Positions 45,771-56,025 of a stretch of DNA of 64,000 bases are shown here, piece by piece; position 1 is the stretch's first letter, and every line of letters begins with the position of its first letter. The position numbers were made by a program, and so were the translations under genes. The stretch spans positions 1,860,001-1,924,000 of the forward strand of contig JAGYXB010001793.1 in NCBI GenBank assembly GCA_022495005.1. Reading direction: 5' to 3'. Source of the stretch: Rhyacophila brunnea (Eukaryota; Arthropoda; Insecta; Trichoptera; Rhyacophilidae). Below the pieces are notes generated by a model. That model was not told the origin of the DNA and did no database searches. It saw only the letters and a list, made by a program, of their open reading frames with translations.

Positions 45771-47699
45771 ATCTACCCATAACTTAGCAAGAATGGATAG
45801 TGCTCATCCGCGAAAAAGACAATCAATAGGTGTATACATAATCAAAACCCTAATAATAGATATTAAATAATAATCAATAAATAATACATTCAAGAGGTGT
45901 AAAATCCTGGGAATTTAATTAAGGCATATTTTGTTTTATGTATTGGCAACCCTAAACCAATAAAGTGTCTCGACGATCTCTATTACCGTGAATAGACATT
46001 CAATAACGGTTTGTATAAGATGTGATATCTTGTATTATTTTACAAGTCACTAAAAGACTTGTCATTCTCACTCTAGGATACAATAATTGAAGGCCATTAT
46101 CAATTCAATGTATTGAAAATATATAAGTAAGGACTTTTGTCTATTTTGTTATTTATAAAGTTGATTATAATTTAATATTATAACTGCTAAAAACTTCAAT
46201 GGTTTGAGTTCATTGGCCAACAACTGGCAAACACTGGGGAGAGATATTTTCACAACTAAAATGTGCTGAACAAATATTAGTTGATGTGCTGTAGATTAAA
46301 ATATAATATTTACGATATATGCCTAAAAATGGGTTTGAAACAGTTTTCACATCGCCACATATTTATTTATGTCGCGATATATAATTTTTGTACAATTCTA
46401 TTACAAATTACAATTTTTATTGTGGCTCTAGATCGAGTATTTTGCTATTTATTTTGTATTTGGTCATTAATGTTTAAATATAGAGACAACTCTATACTTA
46501 ATCGGTATTGTTTGATGTTAAAGACTACTATCAATATTTAAGCACGTAGGTATATAAGTGACAAACTGTACAACCCACACAAAATACACGTTGAAGGGAT
46601 AATTTACTTTAAAGAGAAATACTCCACTCTAATATTTTCCTCACCTTAGCTATGGATTATAACATAAACTACGGGTTCACATAATTGAACTGACACTGTT
46701 TATTCAACCAAGGTCACCTGGAATTCTTCATTATTTAATTTCGAATCCTTAAAATACTCTCCAAGAATCTTTTCCGGCGGTCATTTTGCTGTCATGTTTT
46801 TCAACAGTAAATTAGTGTGGAATGTATTTTTGTGTATTTCATTACTGCTATCTTAGAACCCCTATATAACAACTTTGACCGGAGGTGGTGCAACCTCTCA
46901 TCCAGCACGTCTAAATGAAGGTATCAAACACTATCCTTTTGAAAGAGATCAGCACAATTGCGTCCATCTCGCGTCTCCACGGAGATCTAAAGATACAGGA
47001 AAATTGTAAGCAAACTTGTACCTGAACATCTTCGAAATGTCAACAAACTTTTTTATTTTTTCCAGACGTATTCTGCAAGCATCAGACGAAGAAACTTCAA
47101 CCCACACACTGAACTAGCAAGTTCCTTAGCCGTCATGAAAAGTTCACTGCAAACGAATTTTTCATGATTGTACCAAGACGCTAAACACATTATTCGGGGT
47201 TGCGCTTATGAATTTTGAGCGAGTGGAGCTTTTACCAAGCTCTGTCCAAATATGAGCCAAATTGGACACGTATACTTGACATCAACCGAGACCCACGTTG
47301 AGGCATTTGAGAAATTTTAAGCATCTTATGGAAAGCAGGTTAATCGAATTTATCCCGATCCTCCGTATAACCATCATCACATTTAAATCTTGATATCTAA
47401 TATGCGGATAAAGAGGACACTTAATATTACCGAGACTAGCTGAAGCAGTCCAACCGTTTTATTTCCTTTACAAATTCTTTCTTTAAGCACCACGGTGCAT
47501 GATTGTTACATCAGTCCCAAGCGGCTCTATATCGGGATAGCAGAATGACCATGTAAAATCTTTTATGTCAGCGTCATGGAAGGCGGCCCTGCATATTTTT
47601 ACGGCTATACATACATGACAGGTGAAGATTGGGAACCTAAAATCCGTACATGTAGTTACTGAAATGATTCAAATATTTAAATTACTTTTGAATTCAATT
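45771..47699. other. No gene; decayed GC-moderate patch
   Basis: 46850-47620 has higher GC than its surroundings and scattered short frames (for example HIIRGCAYEF), resembling decayed coding DNA, but no family can be named. The rest is AT-rich. Confidence 0.35.
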
Positions 47700-48215
47700 T
47701 TTTTTTTATTTAACGAATAATTCACAAGATTTAAGAATGTAATATTCTAAGTATTGAACATACACAATTTTGAAAACACTTCTCAAAAAATGTATTATGA
47801 CCAATAGAAAAAATCTTTTGGAAAAAAATAAGACACCCCGCAGGAATCGAACCTGCATCTTTTGGGTTTCTTGCCCATGCACATTGACCACAATGCTAAA
47901 GGCGCCGTAATTAATTGCGACAAATTTTAACTAATGCCTTTTATAATACTCTCTTAAGTGATTTTCAAAATTGAGTGACATTGGCAATCGATTTTTGTAA
48001 TTCCTACTTTGATTACTAACCGACGTCACGGATTACTCCAAGATATTTTATGTTGTAACTTACTTGAACTTGTTAATATTTTTTGAATAAAGAGATGCAG
48101 GTTCGATTACTGCGGGGTGTCTTACTTTTTTTCAAAAAGATTTTTTTATATTGGTTACAATACATTTTCTCAGAAATGTTTCAAAATTATGTGTGTTCAA
48201 TTACTTTTGGGTTAT
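47700..48215. mobile_element. Palindromic TLP element, best preserved
   Basis: Left arm: flank (GAATAATTCACAAGATTTAA), inner flank (GACCAATAGAAAAAATCTTT), minus-strand tRNA-like module 47831-47905. Centre: spacer. Right arm: ATGCAGGTTCGATTACTGCG, GGGTGTCTTACTTTTTTTCA and inverted inner flank to about 48205. On the minus strand the left module shows A box TAGCATTGTGGTCA and a 5-bp T stem (GCAGG/CCTGC) around TTCGATT. The right arm holds only the 3' half of the module. Confidence 0.7.
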
Positions 48216-49429
48216 CCAGTTTATAAACCGTTATTCTCTCTCTTATTGGTTGGACTCACCACCCCCATCTATAAAACTATGTATATGTATTTTACCTTTA
48301 TCATTTACTGATAAGCAACAAAGGTTTACGAACCTAGAGATTACATTGATATTAAAAAAATGTATACTTACATAAATAAAAAAACTTTAAACTTTCAATA
48401 AATTTTAGTGCCGGGACAGCAGTAAAGGAGTTTTCCCTTTGACAATATGGCATTTTCCAGAGTGTAAAAATTTCCTCGTATCAGAAGCGCAACAGCTTGG
48501 AAGGATACTGGCTTAAGCACTTTACGACATTTTTGCAAAATTCGCAAAAGTTTGACGGTGGTGTGGTCTCAAAGTTTGTTCGACAGGTTTATATTCTATA
48601 TAATAATCTTGCCAGCACTTTCAATTCTATCCACCATTAATCATTTTTTCCTGATGTTTTTTAAAAATCTAGTACACTCGCATTTTTATTAAAATTATAA
48701 TAATAATATGTTACTAGCAAATCTTAAAAAAAATATGCCAACACGTTCGTGTTAAATTAAATATTTTGAATATTAATTAAAGCAGAAACTTTGGACTACA
48801 ACTCATCCTTAACATAACGATCAGTGATGTGCGTCTAATTTTCGGTCGGCAGGGTTAGACAATTAATAAATCGTCACCGAAAAAAAATTCGTCAAATCAA
48901 TATTTTTCAATCACTCAAAATCAGTGTATGTAAGTACATGTATGGTTACAGCTATGTTTGAATAAATTAATACGTACCTATAAAAATTATGTTGAATTGG
49001 TTATCTAGGTATCTATATTAATATATCTAAATTGGAGGTTCTCTCTGTCTGTCCGTTTACTTGGTGATAATACAAAAACTAATGGATCAATATTGATAAA
49101 ATTTACACAGCTTATAGACTATGTTATTGGTAATATTTTTATTTATATTGTTTATATTTTAAAAGGACCTACTTGTAATAACATGAGATGGGATGCGGGT
49201 TGAGAAACGCGCGACTAGAAATCGAACAGTACATAATGCAAACAGTATATTCTTCGTTATGTATAATATACAATATAGTTTTAAGAAGTTGCTTTTGTAA
49301 CATACGATATTCTGCCTCTAATTATATAATTTGACAGAAGTCGTCAATGACACACCACTGGTGATAAATATGTTTTATGTCAATAATTATTTCCAAGCGC
49401 TCCTGTTTAGTTTATAGTAGAGATCATTA
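48216..49429. other. No gene; possible Helitron 5' end
   Basis: At about 49024-49062 ATATATCTAAATT followed by TCTCTCTGTCTGTCCGTTTA resembles the 5' ends of insect Helitrons (TC then an AT-rich run then CTGTCTGTCCG). No matching 3' end was found nearby. The remainder is AT-rich. Confidence 0.3.
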
Positions 49430-49845
49430 AATGATATGTGAGGATTTTAGTTTCGAAGTCGGTAACCTCCATATTCCGCCAATTTGAGATAATCCCAAAA
49501 AAAGTCAAACATATTTAATACAAAAAATAGAATAATATACGCTTTGCAAATGTATTAGTAAATAGTTCAAAAGGCAAACAGTGAAATAAAATGTCCTTAG
49601 CGTCATTAAAATTAATAAAAATTTATGTTTAAAGTTAGTCGTGAAATACAAAAGTAGCGGATGACGAAAATAAATAATTGTACAATTAACTTTCAGTTTA
49701 ATTAATTTCACTAAAGAACTGAACTGGATTTGGTATTCTATGAATATACATACCTACGATATGAAAGTACAAAATAATCAAAATTAAGATAAATATCAAA
49801 AAGTAAAAATGGAGGTTACCGACTTCAATAGTCTCACATGAGTTA
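49430..49845. mobile_element. MITE-like inverted repeat, about 415 bp
   Basis: GAAGTCGGTAACCTCCAT (49455-49472) is exactly inverted at 49809-49826, with weaker extension outward (TGTGAG/CTCACA). The AT-rich interior has no gene. Confidence 0.6.
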
Positions 49846-50288
49846 TATTGACATATTTTATGTGTTACTTTTTCGTGTAAAGTTTACAATTGTAACGTTT
49901 TAAAATATCATTTTGAGTTTCGGTTAGGGCATCTAGGAATACTCTCTGCCCCTGCGCTGCGTACGCCACTGATTTCCGACCTAGTAGTACCTAGTTTAAT
50001 TAATATACACAAATTTATTCTAGCTTAACAATCAGAGTTATTTTAATCAATTTAAATTATAATACGAAAAAATGAACAGTTGTATCAATTGACAAGATAT
50101 TTGAGTTTTTTTTTTATAATTAGAGTATAAAAAATATCTACCAAAGTGTTAGTAAAATATTTATTTAAATATTACTCCGGTTTTATAGGATTTAAAGAGT
50201 ATCATAGCGAGATATGAAAATGTGCATGCTGGACATAATAAAAATGGGTATGCAATGTCATATTTTGGTTAAAAAAAGACAATCACTG
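49846..50288. other. No recognised element
   Basis: AT-rich, nothing recognised. Confidence 0.45.
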
Positions 50289-50765
50289 AATAAATTTATT
50301 TATTTAGAAAAGAGTATTATGGCATTACAGCGATCGGCCAATGCGCCATAATACATAATAAATAAAAATTATAAAAATGACTTAATTACAAATAATGACC
50401 AATATAACAGGAAAGTAGAAAAGGAAGTATGTACTCATGTAGATATTAAAGAGAAATGATAAATACAATTATAAATTTAACCTATTTAACACGTCCACAA
50501 ACATGATATACCTAGTTAATAAAAAATAAATCAACCTTTATGGTGCCATCAAATAAGTTAATCGCATGATACACAGCATCACGAAAAATCACATCCGTCC
50601 TGCGACTGGGTATCATGAAGACCGTAGAGTTACGAGTGATATTGGTGGGAACATGAAAATTAATATTTCCCAGTATATACGGATTATAAATGAACTCACG
50701 AAGAAATAAAAAGAAATACTTTAAAAGATTCAGTTATATTTATTAGGTATTAATTAAGAAGTACA
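50289..50765 (-). pseudogene. L2-type LINE 3' end
   Basis: The minus strand reads FFLFLREFIYNPYILGNINF, HVPTNITRNSTVFMIPSRRT, DVIFRDAVYHAINLFDGTIK and VDLFFIN then stop: the last part of a LINE polyprotein. Its 3' UTR ends in an AAATAAATAAATT tail at about 50295. The relic at 2390-2535 is a diverged copy on the other strand. This copy is open for about 70 codons but 5'-truncated. Confidence 0.7.
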
Positions 50766-51077
50766 AAACGTACGAAAAGTATATGTAGTGACCGCTGGAT
50801 CGACAGGATAATTAAGTCTTGTAGAGATTTGTGGCAATGTCATTTACAAAGTGGAAAGGAACGGAATCAGCGCAGAGAGGCCTTTATCTAGAAAAATATT
50901 GATTCAAACTGATGGTGGTGACCTATCAAATTAAAAGCTTTTATAAAAAAAAATAGCCTTATTCGTTTTGAAACATAGCTGTTGTTAGTCTTTGCGCTTA
51001 AATGTCAGAGCCAAATAAATGTGAAGATTACTAAGACTAAGACTGGTATTATACTATCAAAAAGCTTTTATTAGGAA

Positions 51078-51115
51078 TAGCAGTGGATTAACCCCGGCTC
51101 GATGATGATGACCAT
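51078..51115 (+). pseudogene. RTE-type LINE extreme 3' end
   Basis: AGCAGTGGATTAACCCCGGC encodes the QQWINPG end of RTE polyproteins, followed by GATGATGATGA. Only about 40 bp remain. Confidence 0.55.
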
Positions 51116-51159
51116 GACTCTTTTTATTCAGCTTCTGTTTTTTAATATTGTTTTAAAAC

Positions 51160-51262
51160 TATGATTTTCGAAGTCATGTTCTGAATTCTGATTCCGTCTT
51201 GAATTTATAATTTGTAATGTTCACTATTTGTAAATAAATAAATTTGAATTTGTAAGCATGCT
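51160..51262 (+). mobile_element. L1 family LINE 3' UTR end
   Basis: TCCGTCTTGAATTTATAATT and TGTAATGTTCACTATTTG match the L1 3' end, closed by the tail AAATAAATAAATTTGAATTTG. Confidence 0.6.
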
Positions 51263-51794
51263 ATTCTTATAATCTATCATCTTTTTAAAACCACGTAAAG
51301 TTGACCTTTAATCCAAAATTTACTAATAATAATTGTATCGAATGACTGCGATAATATTGTATTTTCTTTTCTTTATATATAGAGTATATTATACGTTTTT
51401 ATGTTTTTCAGTGTTCTTTTCAATTTAATATTCTCTCAGAATTACTACTTATGTGTATTTCTTTTTTAATCATTTTCAATAACTCTCCAATACATTCTTT
51501 ATAACTACTGTATTTCATATTTGATTTAATTTGAAATATTATGCTTTTTGTGCCCACCTGTTATTAATTAGAACCACCACATATTTATTATTTTGTATTC
51601 TTATTTTACTTATTCTCTCTAATTGATCCTGTTGGTTGACCTTAATAAATTTAAAAAAAATATATATATACAAATATCAGTAGATCCACTGAAATTTCAG
51701 TCAATATAGCAACAGAAACCAACTAACACAAATAATATTGATTACAGAACACGACAAAATATTAAATAGGTACTATAAGTATAGGTATTTCTAG
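51263..51794. other. No recognised element
   Basis: AT-rich with a (TA)n run near 51658-51670. Confidence 0.5.
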
Positions 51795-52310
51795 TGAGCT
51801 TGAAATCCGCATGGGTATGGCGGGGTCCACATTCAACCAACTTGAAGTCGCATGGAGGTCAAGGCTGTATTCTGTGAGGACCAAATGTCGTCTGTTTAAC
51901 ACGTGCGTACTACCTATGCTCCTGTATGGCTGTGAGACATGGCATCTTACTAAGCTTCAAGAGTCTCGGCTTTTGAATCTTAGGGGTACATTGGTACGAC
52001 CGCGTTACAAACACCTGAGTTCGTGAGCAGACACAGCAGTCTGCGGTGATTGAGGTTATCACGAAGAGACGCTTTACGTGGCTGGGACACGTATTCCGGA
52101 TGCCGTCAAAGAGTGGGACATTTTGTACCCTTGTGGCACAGTCTCAAGGGTTCCGTCGCCGTGGCCGGCCCTCTCTCACCCTACAGCAGTACTGCAGGTC
52201 TGACATGGTGAGAGGCGCAAGAGTTGGCGATGGACCGAAGGAAGTGGCGCGAACTTGTGCTTGCCCTATGCTCCAATGTTGGGACGTGACAGGGTGGAAG
52301 AAGGAGAAGA
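51795..52310 (+). pseudogene. LINE reverse-transcriptase C-terminus relic
   Basis: Plus strand reads TFNQLEVAWRSRLYSVRTKC, RLFNTCVLPMLLYGCETWHL, then after a frameshift VIEVITKRRFTWLGHVFRMP and RGRPSLTLQQYC: the ...VLPxLLYGxETW...WxGHxxR... end of an insect LINE polyprotein. It ends with AAGAAGGAGAAG. The minus-strand copy at 25228 shares its rearranged middle (GTACGACCGCGTTACAAACA). Confidence 0.8.
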
Positions 52311-52377
52311 AAATAATCGCCACCCAAAATACAAATAAAATACTGGAAACATAAACGTTCAAGCCAAAATATATTCC

Positions 52378-52462
52378 TTATTAGGGAATCCAATCCCGAG
52401 CCAAAATTCTGATCCCAGGATTTCGGGATTGCAATTTGACAATCCCGGGATTGGCATTTTTT
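52378..52462. mobile_element. Small element related to 16772 copy
   Basis: TTAGGGAATCCAATCCCGAG then CCAAAATTCTGATCCCAGG is the inverse of 16815-16855. Repeated CCCGGGATTG/CAATCCCGG motifs lie inside, as in DNA-transposon subterminal regions. Confidence 0.5.
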
Positions 52463-52574
52463 TCTAATGTTAATATAATTTATTAATATAAAATATTTGA
52501 CATATAATATTTTATGCCTTCTTGTTTTATGTTTTATAAAAATATGCTTGTAAAAAAAATTAAAATAATTTTAA

Positions 52575-52855
52575 AATGCTAGTAAAAAGCTTTTTGAAAA
52601 AGATACGACACGAATACGATTTGAACCTGCGCCCCAGTAATTTGCGACCATGTGCTCTAACCACTAAGATTTATGTGTCCTATCTAATTGCGATAAAGTT
52701 TACTCATGTTTTCACAATACTCTTGGAAGCGTATTTTAAATTGCATTACTTATTAGCAACCGGATTTTGTATTTTAAATCAAGGTATTTTTAAATGATGT
52801 ATGTTCAATAAAACAATGTTACATTCTTAAACATTGTGAAATATTAGTTACCTAA
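52575..52855 (-). mobile_element. TLP element, module plus inverted flank
   Basis: Minus-strand tRNA-like module at about 52605-52678 (tacgatttgaacctgcgcccc...), spacer (AAATTGCATTACTTATTAGC; AACCGGATTTTGTATTTTAA), then the inverted flank ATGTTCAATAAAACAATGTT and ACATTCTTAAACATTGTGAA. It supports flanks being terminal inverted repeats; the left flank is lost. Confidence 0.6.
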
Positions 52856-54749
52856 ATAAAAAAAATATTAAATGTTAAATGTTAAATTTTGATAAAATAT
52901 CTTTGACAGTCAAAAACGGACCTAACTATCGAATACAGAATGAATAACACATCCAATAATATGTGTCCATTTCAAAGATAAACCAGGAAAAGTATGATAA
53001 TAAATTCATTTTCCGGAAAAACGATAAGGAAAATCTATTAAATATGCCCGAAGTATGAGCCAAAGTATCAGGCTGTCATCACAAAGTGACATAAGCATGG
53101 TCAATGCCGAATATGAACGACACAAGAGCAGAGGTTTAACCTTTTTGTATTAGGGTCGCAGAAGTGATAAGCGGGAAAACCTTTCCTCGGTTACCGTAGG
53201 CCAGAATCCAACACCTGTCACCGAGTAGGAAATATTCTCCCATTCATTTTGCTTCAGTCCGTCCCCAGCTGTCCCGGGAGGCGCACGCGTGTTTGATTTT
53301 CGGCAATTTGTTTTATATATCGCGCAAGATGTGTGCGGCCGCCGCGGATTTCGCGAAAAAAATCATTGACGAATAGCAGGAACTTGTCATCAAAATAAAA
53401 AAAACCGCGCTGGCATCTGACAAAGTGGGTGTGTTCTCTCATTAAGGTTTTAATTAAAATCAACTGGTGTGCCTGTTTTAATTATAAAATATCTTTCGAG
53501 TGCTCTTTGATTGTCAAAGTTGAGAAAGAAAAATAATTAAAAAATATTGCTTTACTTTTTATTTCGCCGGTATCCTTTGGAAGTTATCTAAGGCATTTAA
53601 AGGTTTTTCTACTTATGTTTGTGTTTTCAAGTCGGTGATAAAAGTGATTAAAAATTACAAACGAACTGTGCTTAATTAAATTTATTTACTATTAATTAAT
53701 TAAAAATTAACCCATTCACGTGTTAATTAAAAATATTGTCGATGCGATACTATTGCAACACTTAAAACAAAATATATATTTCAATTAAATATGAAATTAA
53801 TTGCCATTTTTAGTATATTTAATTAATAACTAAAAATTTAATGACAAAATCTAGTCATCTGTATTGATTTTAGTTAATCTTATTCATGGAAAAATCTTGT
53901 TAAATAATATCAAAATGTAACAAACATATATATTAGTTTCTTCTATACAGATCTATAAAATTAGTTTAATTGTCGGTAAGTACCTAAATATTATATTCTA
54001 GTTGTAGAATTTAATCAGTAAGGGTTATGACGATATCTACTTTTCAATGTCTAAAATGAGCAGTCTACACTGATAATAAGTTATATATTGACTTTATAAC
54101 GTAATGAATACATAATAATATTATATATCAGATTCAGTAATATTTATATAAAAACAGTATAAAAAACAAGTTACTTGCTTGTAGTATCGAGGTAAGAATA
54201 GTGATATTATGTAGATAGATATGTTTTTGGGGGCTAAGTTGTCTCTTTATCTGCTGCTCCAAAATAATTTTAGACACGATTCTATATTAATGTGTAAAGG
54301 TAACACAAACATTGTAAACTTTCAGTGTGTTAATTACTATATAAGCATAATATAGTTATTATCATTCATTTCTATAAATAATATTATACCCTGTCGTGGT
54401 AACGACATAACGATAATAATAACATTATATCTTGGACTAGATATAACATAATTGAATAACGATCCAAAAGCGGTTTTGAATATGAAAAAGTAATGTGAAT
54501 TACTGACATTTTTTTCAGTATATTATTATATACAGTTTACTATTATATACTATATATGTTTTGCATAAATAACTTAACCATCGAAACTAAATTTTCTCTC
54601 TCGTTTCATCTCTGATCAAAGGTTGGTTAGTATCTTCAATAATAGAGTTAATCCCTAGATTTTTCAGTCATACGATTCACAATAATCTTCCTAGAACCAG
54701 TTTTCAGTATACTTTTCTTAGCTATTATCGTCCGTATTCGGAAATTTGT
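52856..54749. other. No proven gene; GC-rich island at 53.2 kb
   Basis: 53160-53430 is markedly GC-rich (TGTGCGGCCGCCGCGGATTT). An ATG at 53329 opens MCAAAADFAKKIIDE then a stop. It could be a 5' UTR or first exon with a promoter, or transposon DNA; no splice or TATA evidence decides. The flanks are very AT-rich. Confidence 0.35.
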
Positions 54750-55128
54750 ACGTAAACAGTTCACCGCATGACACTTATTCGTGCGCCGCAGTACGTGAAA
54801 CATGAGTTCGTGTATCATTTAATCAAATGACGAGTTCTTCGTTGAACATTTCACCGTGGAGTATATTTGTACGTACGCTACAACATGTGGCAAATTTTAT
54901 GGGATGTCTCTACTAGGTTAGGTCAGGTTAGGTTAGGTTAGGGTAAATCTAATTGGAACAGTACTATTTGCAAATTATCGCCGCGTTTTGTAAGATACGT
55001 ACAAATGTATTCCACGGTGAAATGTTCAACGAAGAACTCGTCATTTGATAAAATGTTATACGAACTCATGTTTCACGTACTGCGGCGCACGAATAAGTAT
55101 CCCACGATGAACTGCATACATACATCTT
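54750..55128. mobile_element. Foldback element with arms of about 145 bp
   Basis: Left arm 54750-54893 and right arm 54983-55128 are inverted repeats (GTGCGCCGCAGTACGTGAAA, AATGACGAGTTCTTCGTTGA and CATTTCACCGTGGA in the left; their inverses in the right). The loop of about 90 bp contains the telomere-like run. The 95-codon open frame crossing the right arm is chance. Confidence 0.8.
54915..54945 (+). repeat. Interstitial TTAGG-type repeat
   Basis: AGGTTAGGTCAGGTTAGGTT continuing to GGGTAAA: five to six units of the insect telomere pentamer (TTAGG), one with a C and one with an extra G. It sits in the loop of the foldback element. Confidence 0.8.
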
Positions 55129-55329
55129 ACATGAAACCATTATCATCACCACCATGCGAGGTTATTCTATATCCAGATTTGTCGATGAAGCAGCCTCTGT
55201 GGTCGTTCAGTGGTTCTCAGGTATCAGCAAGCGACAGTATTATTTATCCAACGATTATCCATTTTAACAACTATTTGATATTTTTATACTGAACTTAATA
55301 TTCATTTTTATTATCTCAGATACTATTGT

Positions 55330-55490
55330 TTCTCTGCTAGATGAAGGTGTTTCTTTATTATCGGTTCGTATTCTTCATCACTGTGTACATACATCTGTTA
55401 AACATGATCAATCCATTGCATCAATCCGGTTTCCTTTTACTATTTTTTTTTGAATTTAATATACCTTGGATACCACTAGGTGTTTGATTT
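55330..55490 (-). pseudogene. RTE-type LINE decayed fragment
   Basis: CTCTGCTAGATGAAGG at the left and CTTGGATACCACTAGGTG at the right correspond to blocks of the RTE relic at 42548 (compare 42717-42740). The sequence between is decayed. Confidence 0.4.
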
Positions 55491-55894
55491 ATTAATAACA
55501 TTTATTTCCCCTTACGTGAGAATGAGGTAGTATGCACGATTTTATTAATTCTTAAAAACTAGTGTAATTAGATCACTCTGTGTTTTTTCCATATAGGTAC
55601 TTTTTAATTAGCTCTTCTTACTTGATTATTTATACAATTTAAATATTGTTAAAGAATATAATACAATTTGTTTCTTACCGTCTTGAAGTGAAAATTTCTG
55701 ATGTTTTTTCTATTAACCACACCCTTGCTTTTTCATATAAAGTGACTGAGGGGGCTAATTACATTGATGTGCAGTTAATTATATTCCTCCATTTATGTCT
55801 TTTCCATTTTTATGACAAGAATTGTGTAGAATTCTTGTGATGTTTTGTTGTTTAGAATTTTGTGAGGTTTTTGGAGGTCAATTTCATGGTTATG
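55491..55894. other. No recognised element
   Basis: AT-rich. CTTGCTTTTTCATATAAAGT at 55725 weakly resembles sequence at 36110 next to the SINE there. Confidence 0.4.
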
Positions 55895-56025
55895 CTATCT
55901 ACACAGAGTTTTGAGAGTCAATCGCTCTTTTTCTAGCATTGGGCAGTCGTTGATGACATGCCACACAGTTTTAGATGTGTAACCGTCACATGGACAATAA
56001 TCATCGCCCCACAATTTAAATCTTT
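55895..56025 (-). pseudogene. LINE terminal Cys/His knuckle
   Basis: The minus strand reads KLWGDDYCPCDGYTSKTVWH, VINDCPMLEKERLTLKTLCR then stop. C-x-C-x8-H-x4-C spacing is the C-terminal knuckle of a Jockey/R1-group LINE polyprotein. 5'-truncated; about 40 codons remain. Confidence 0.65.

Noticed and set aside
51990..52030. Nested insertion inside the 51.8-kb LINE
   Set aside because: The same unusual segment is present in the 25.2-kb copy, so it belongs to the family.
54998..55292. 95-codon frame over the foldback arm
   Set aside because: The first third is the inverted arm of a MITE; the rest is unrelated sequence.
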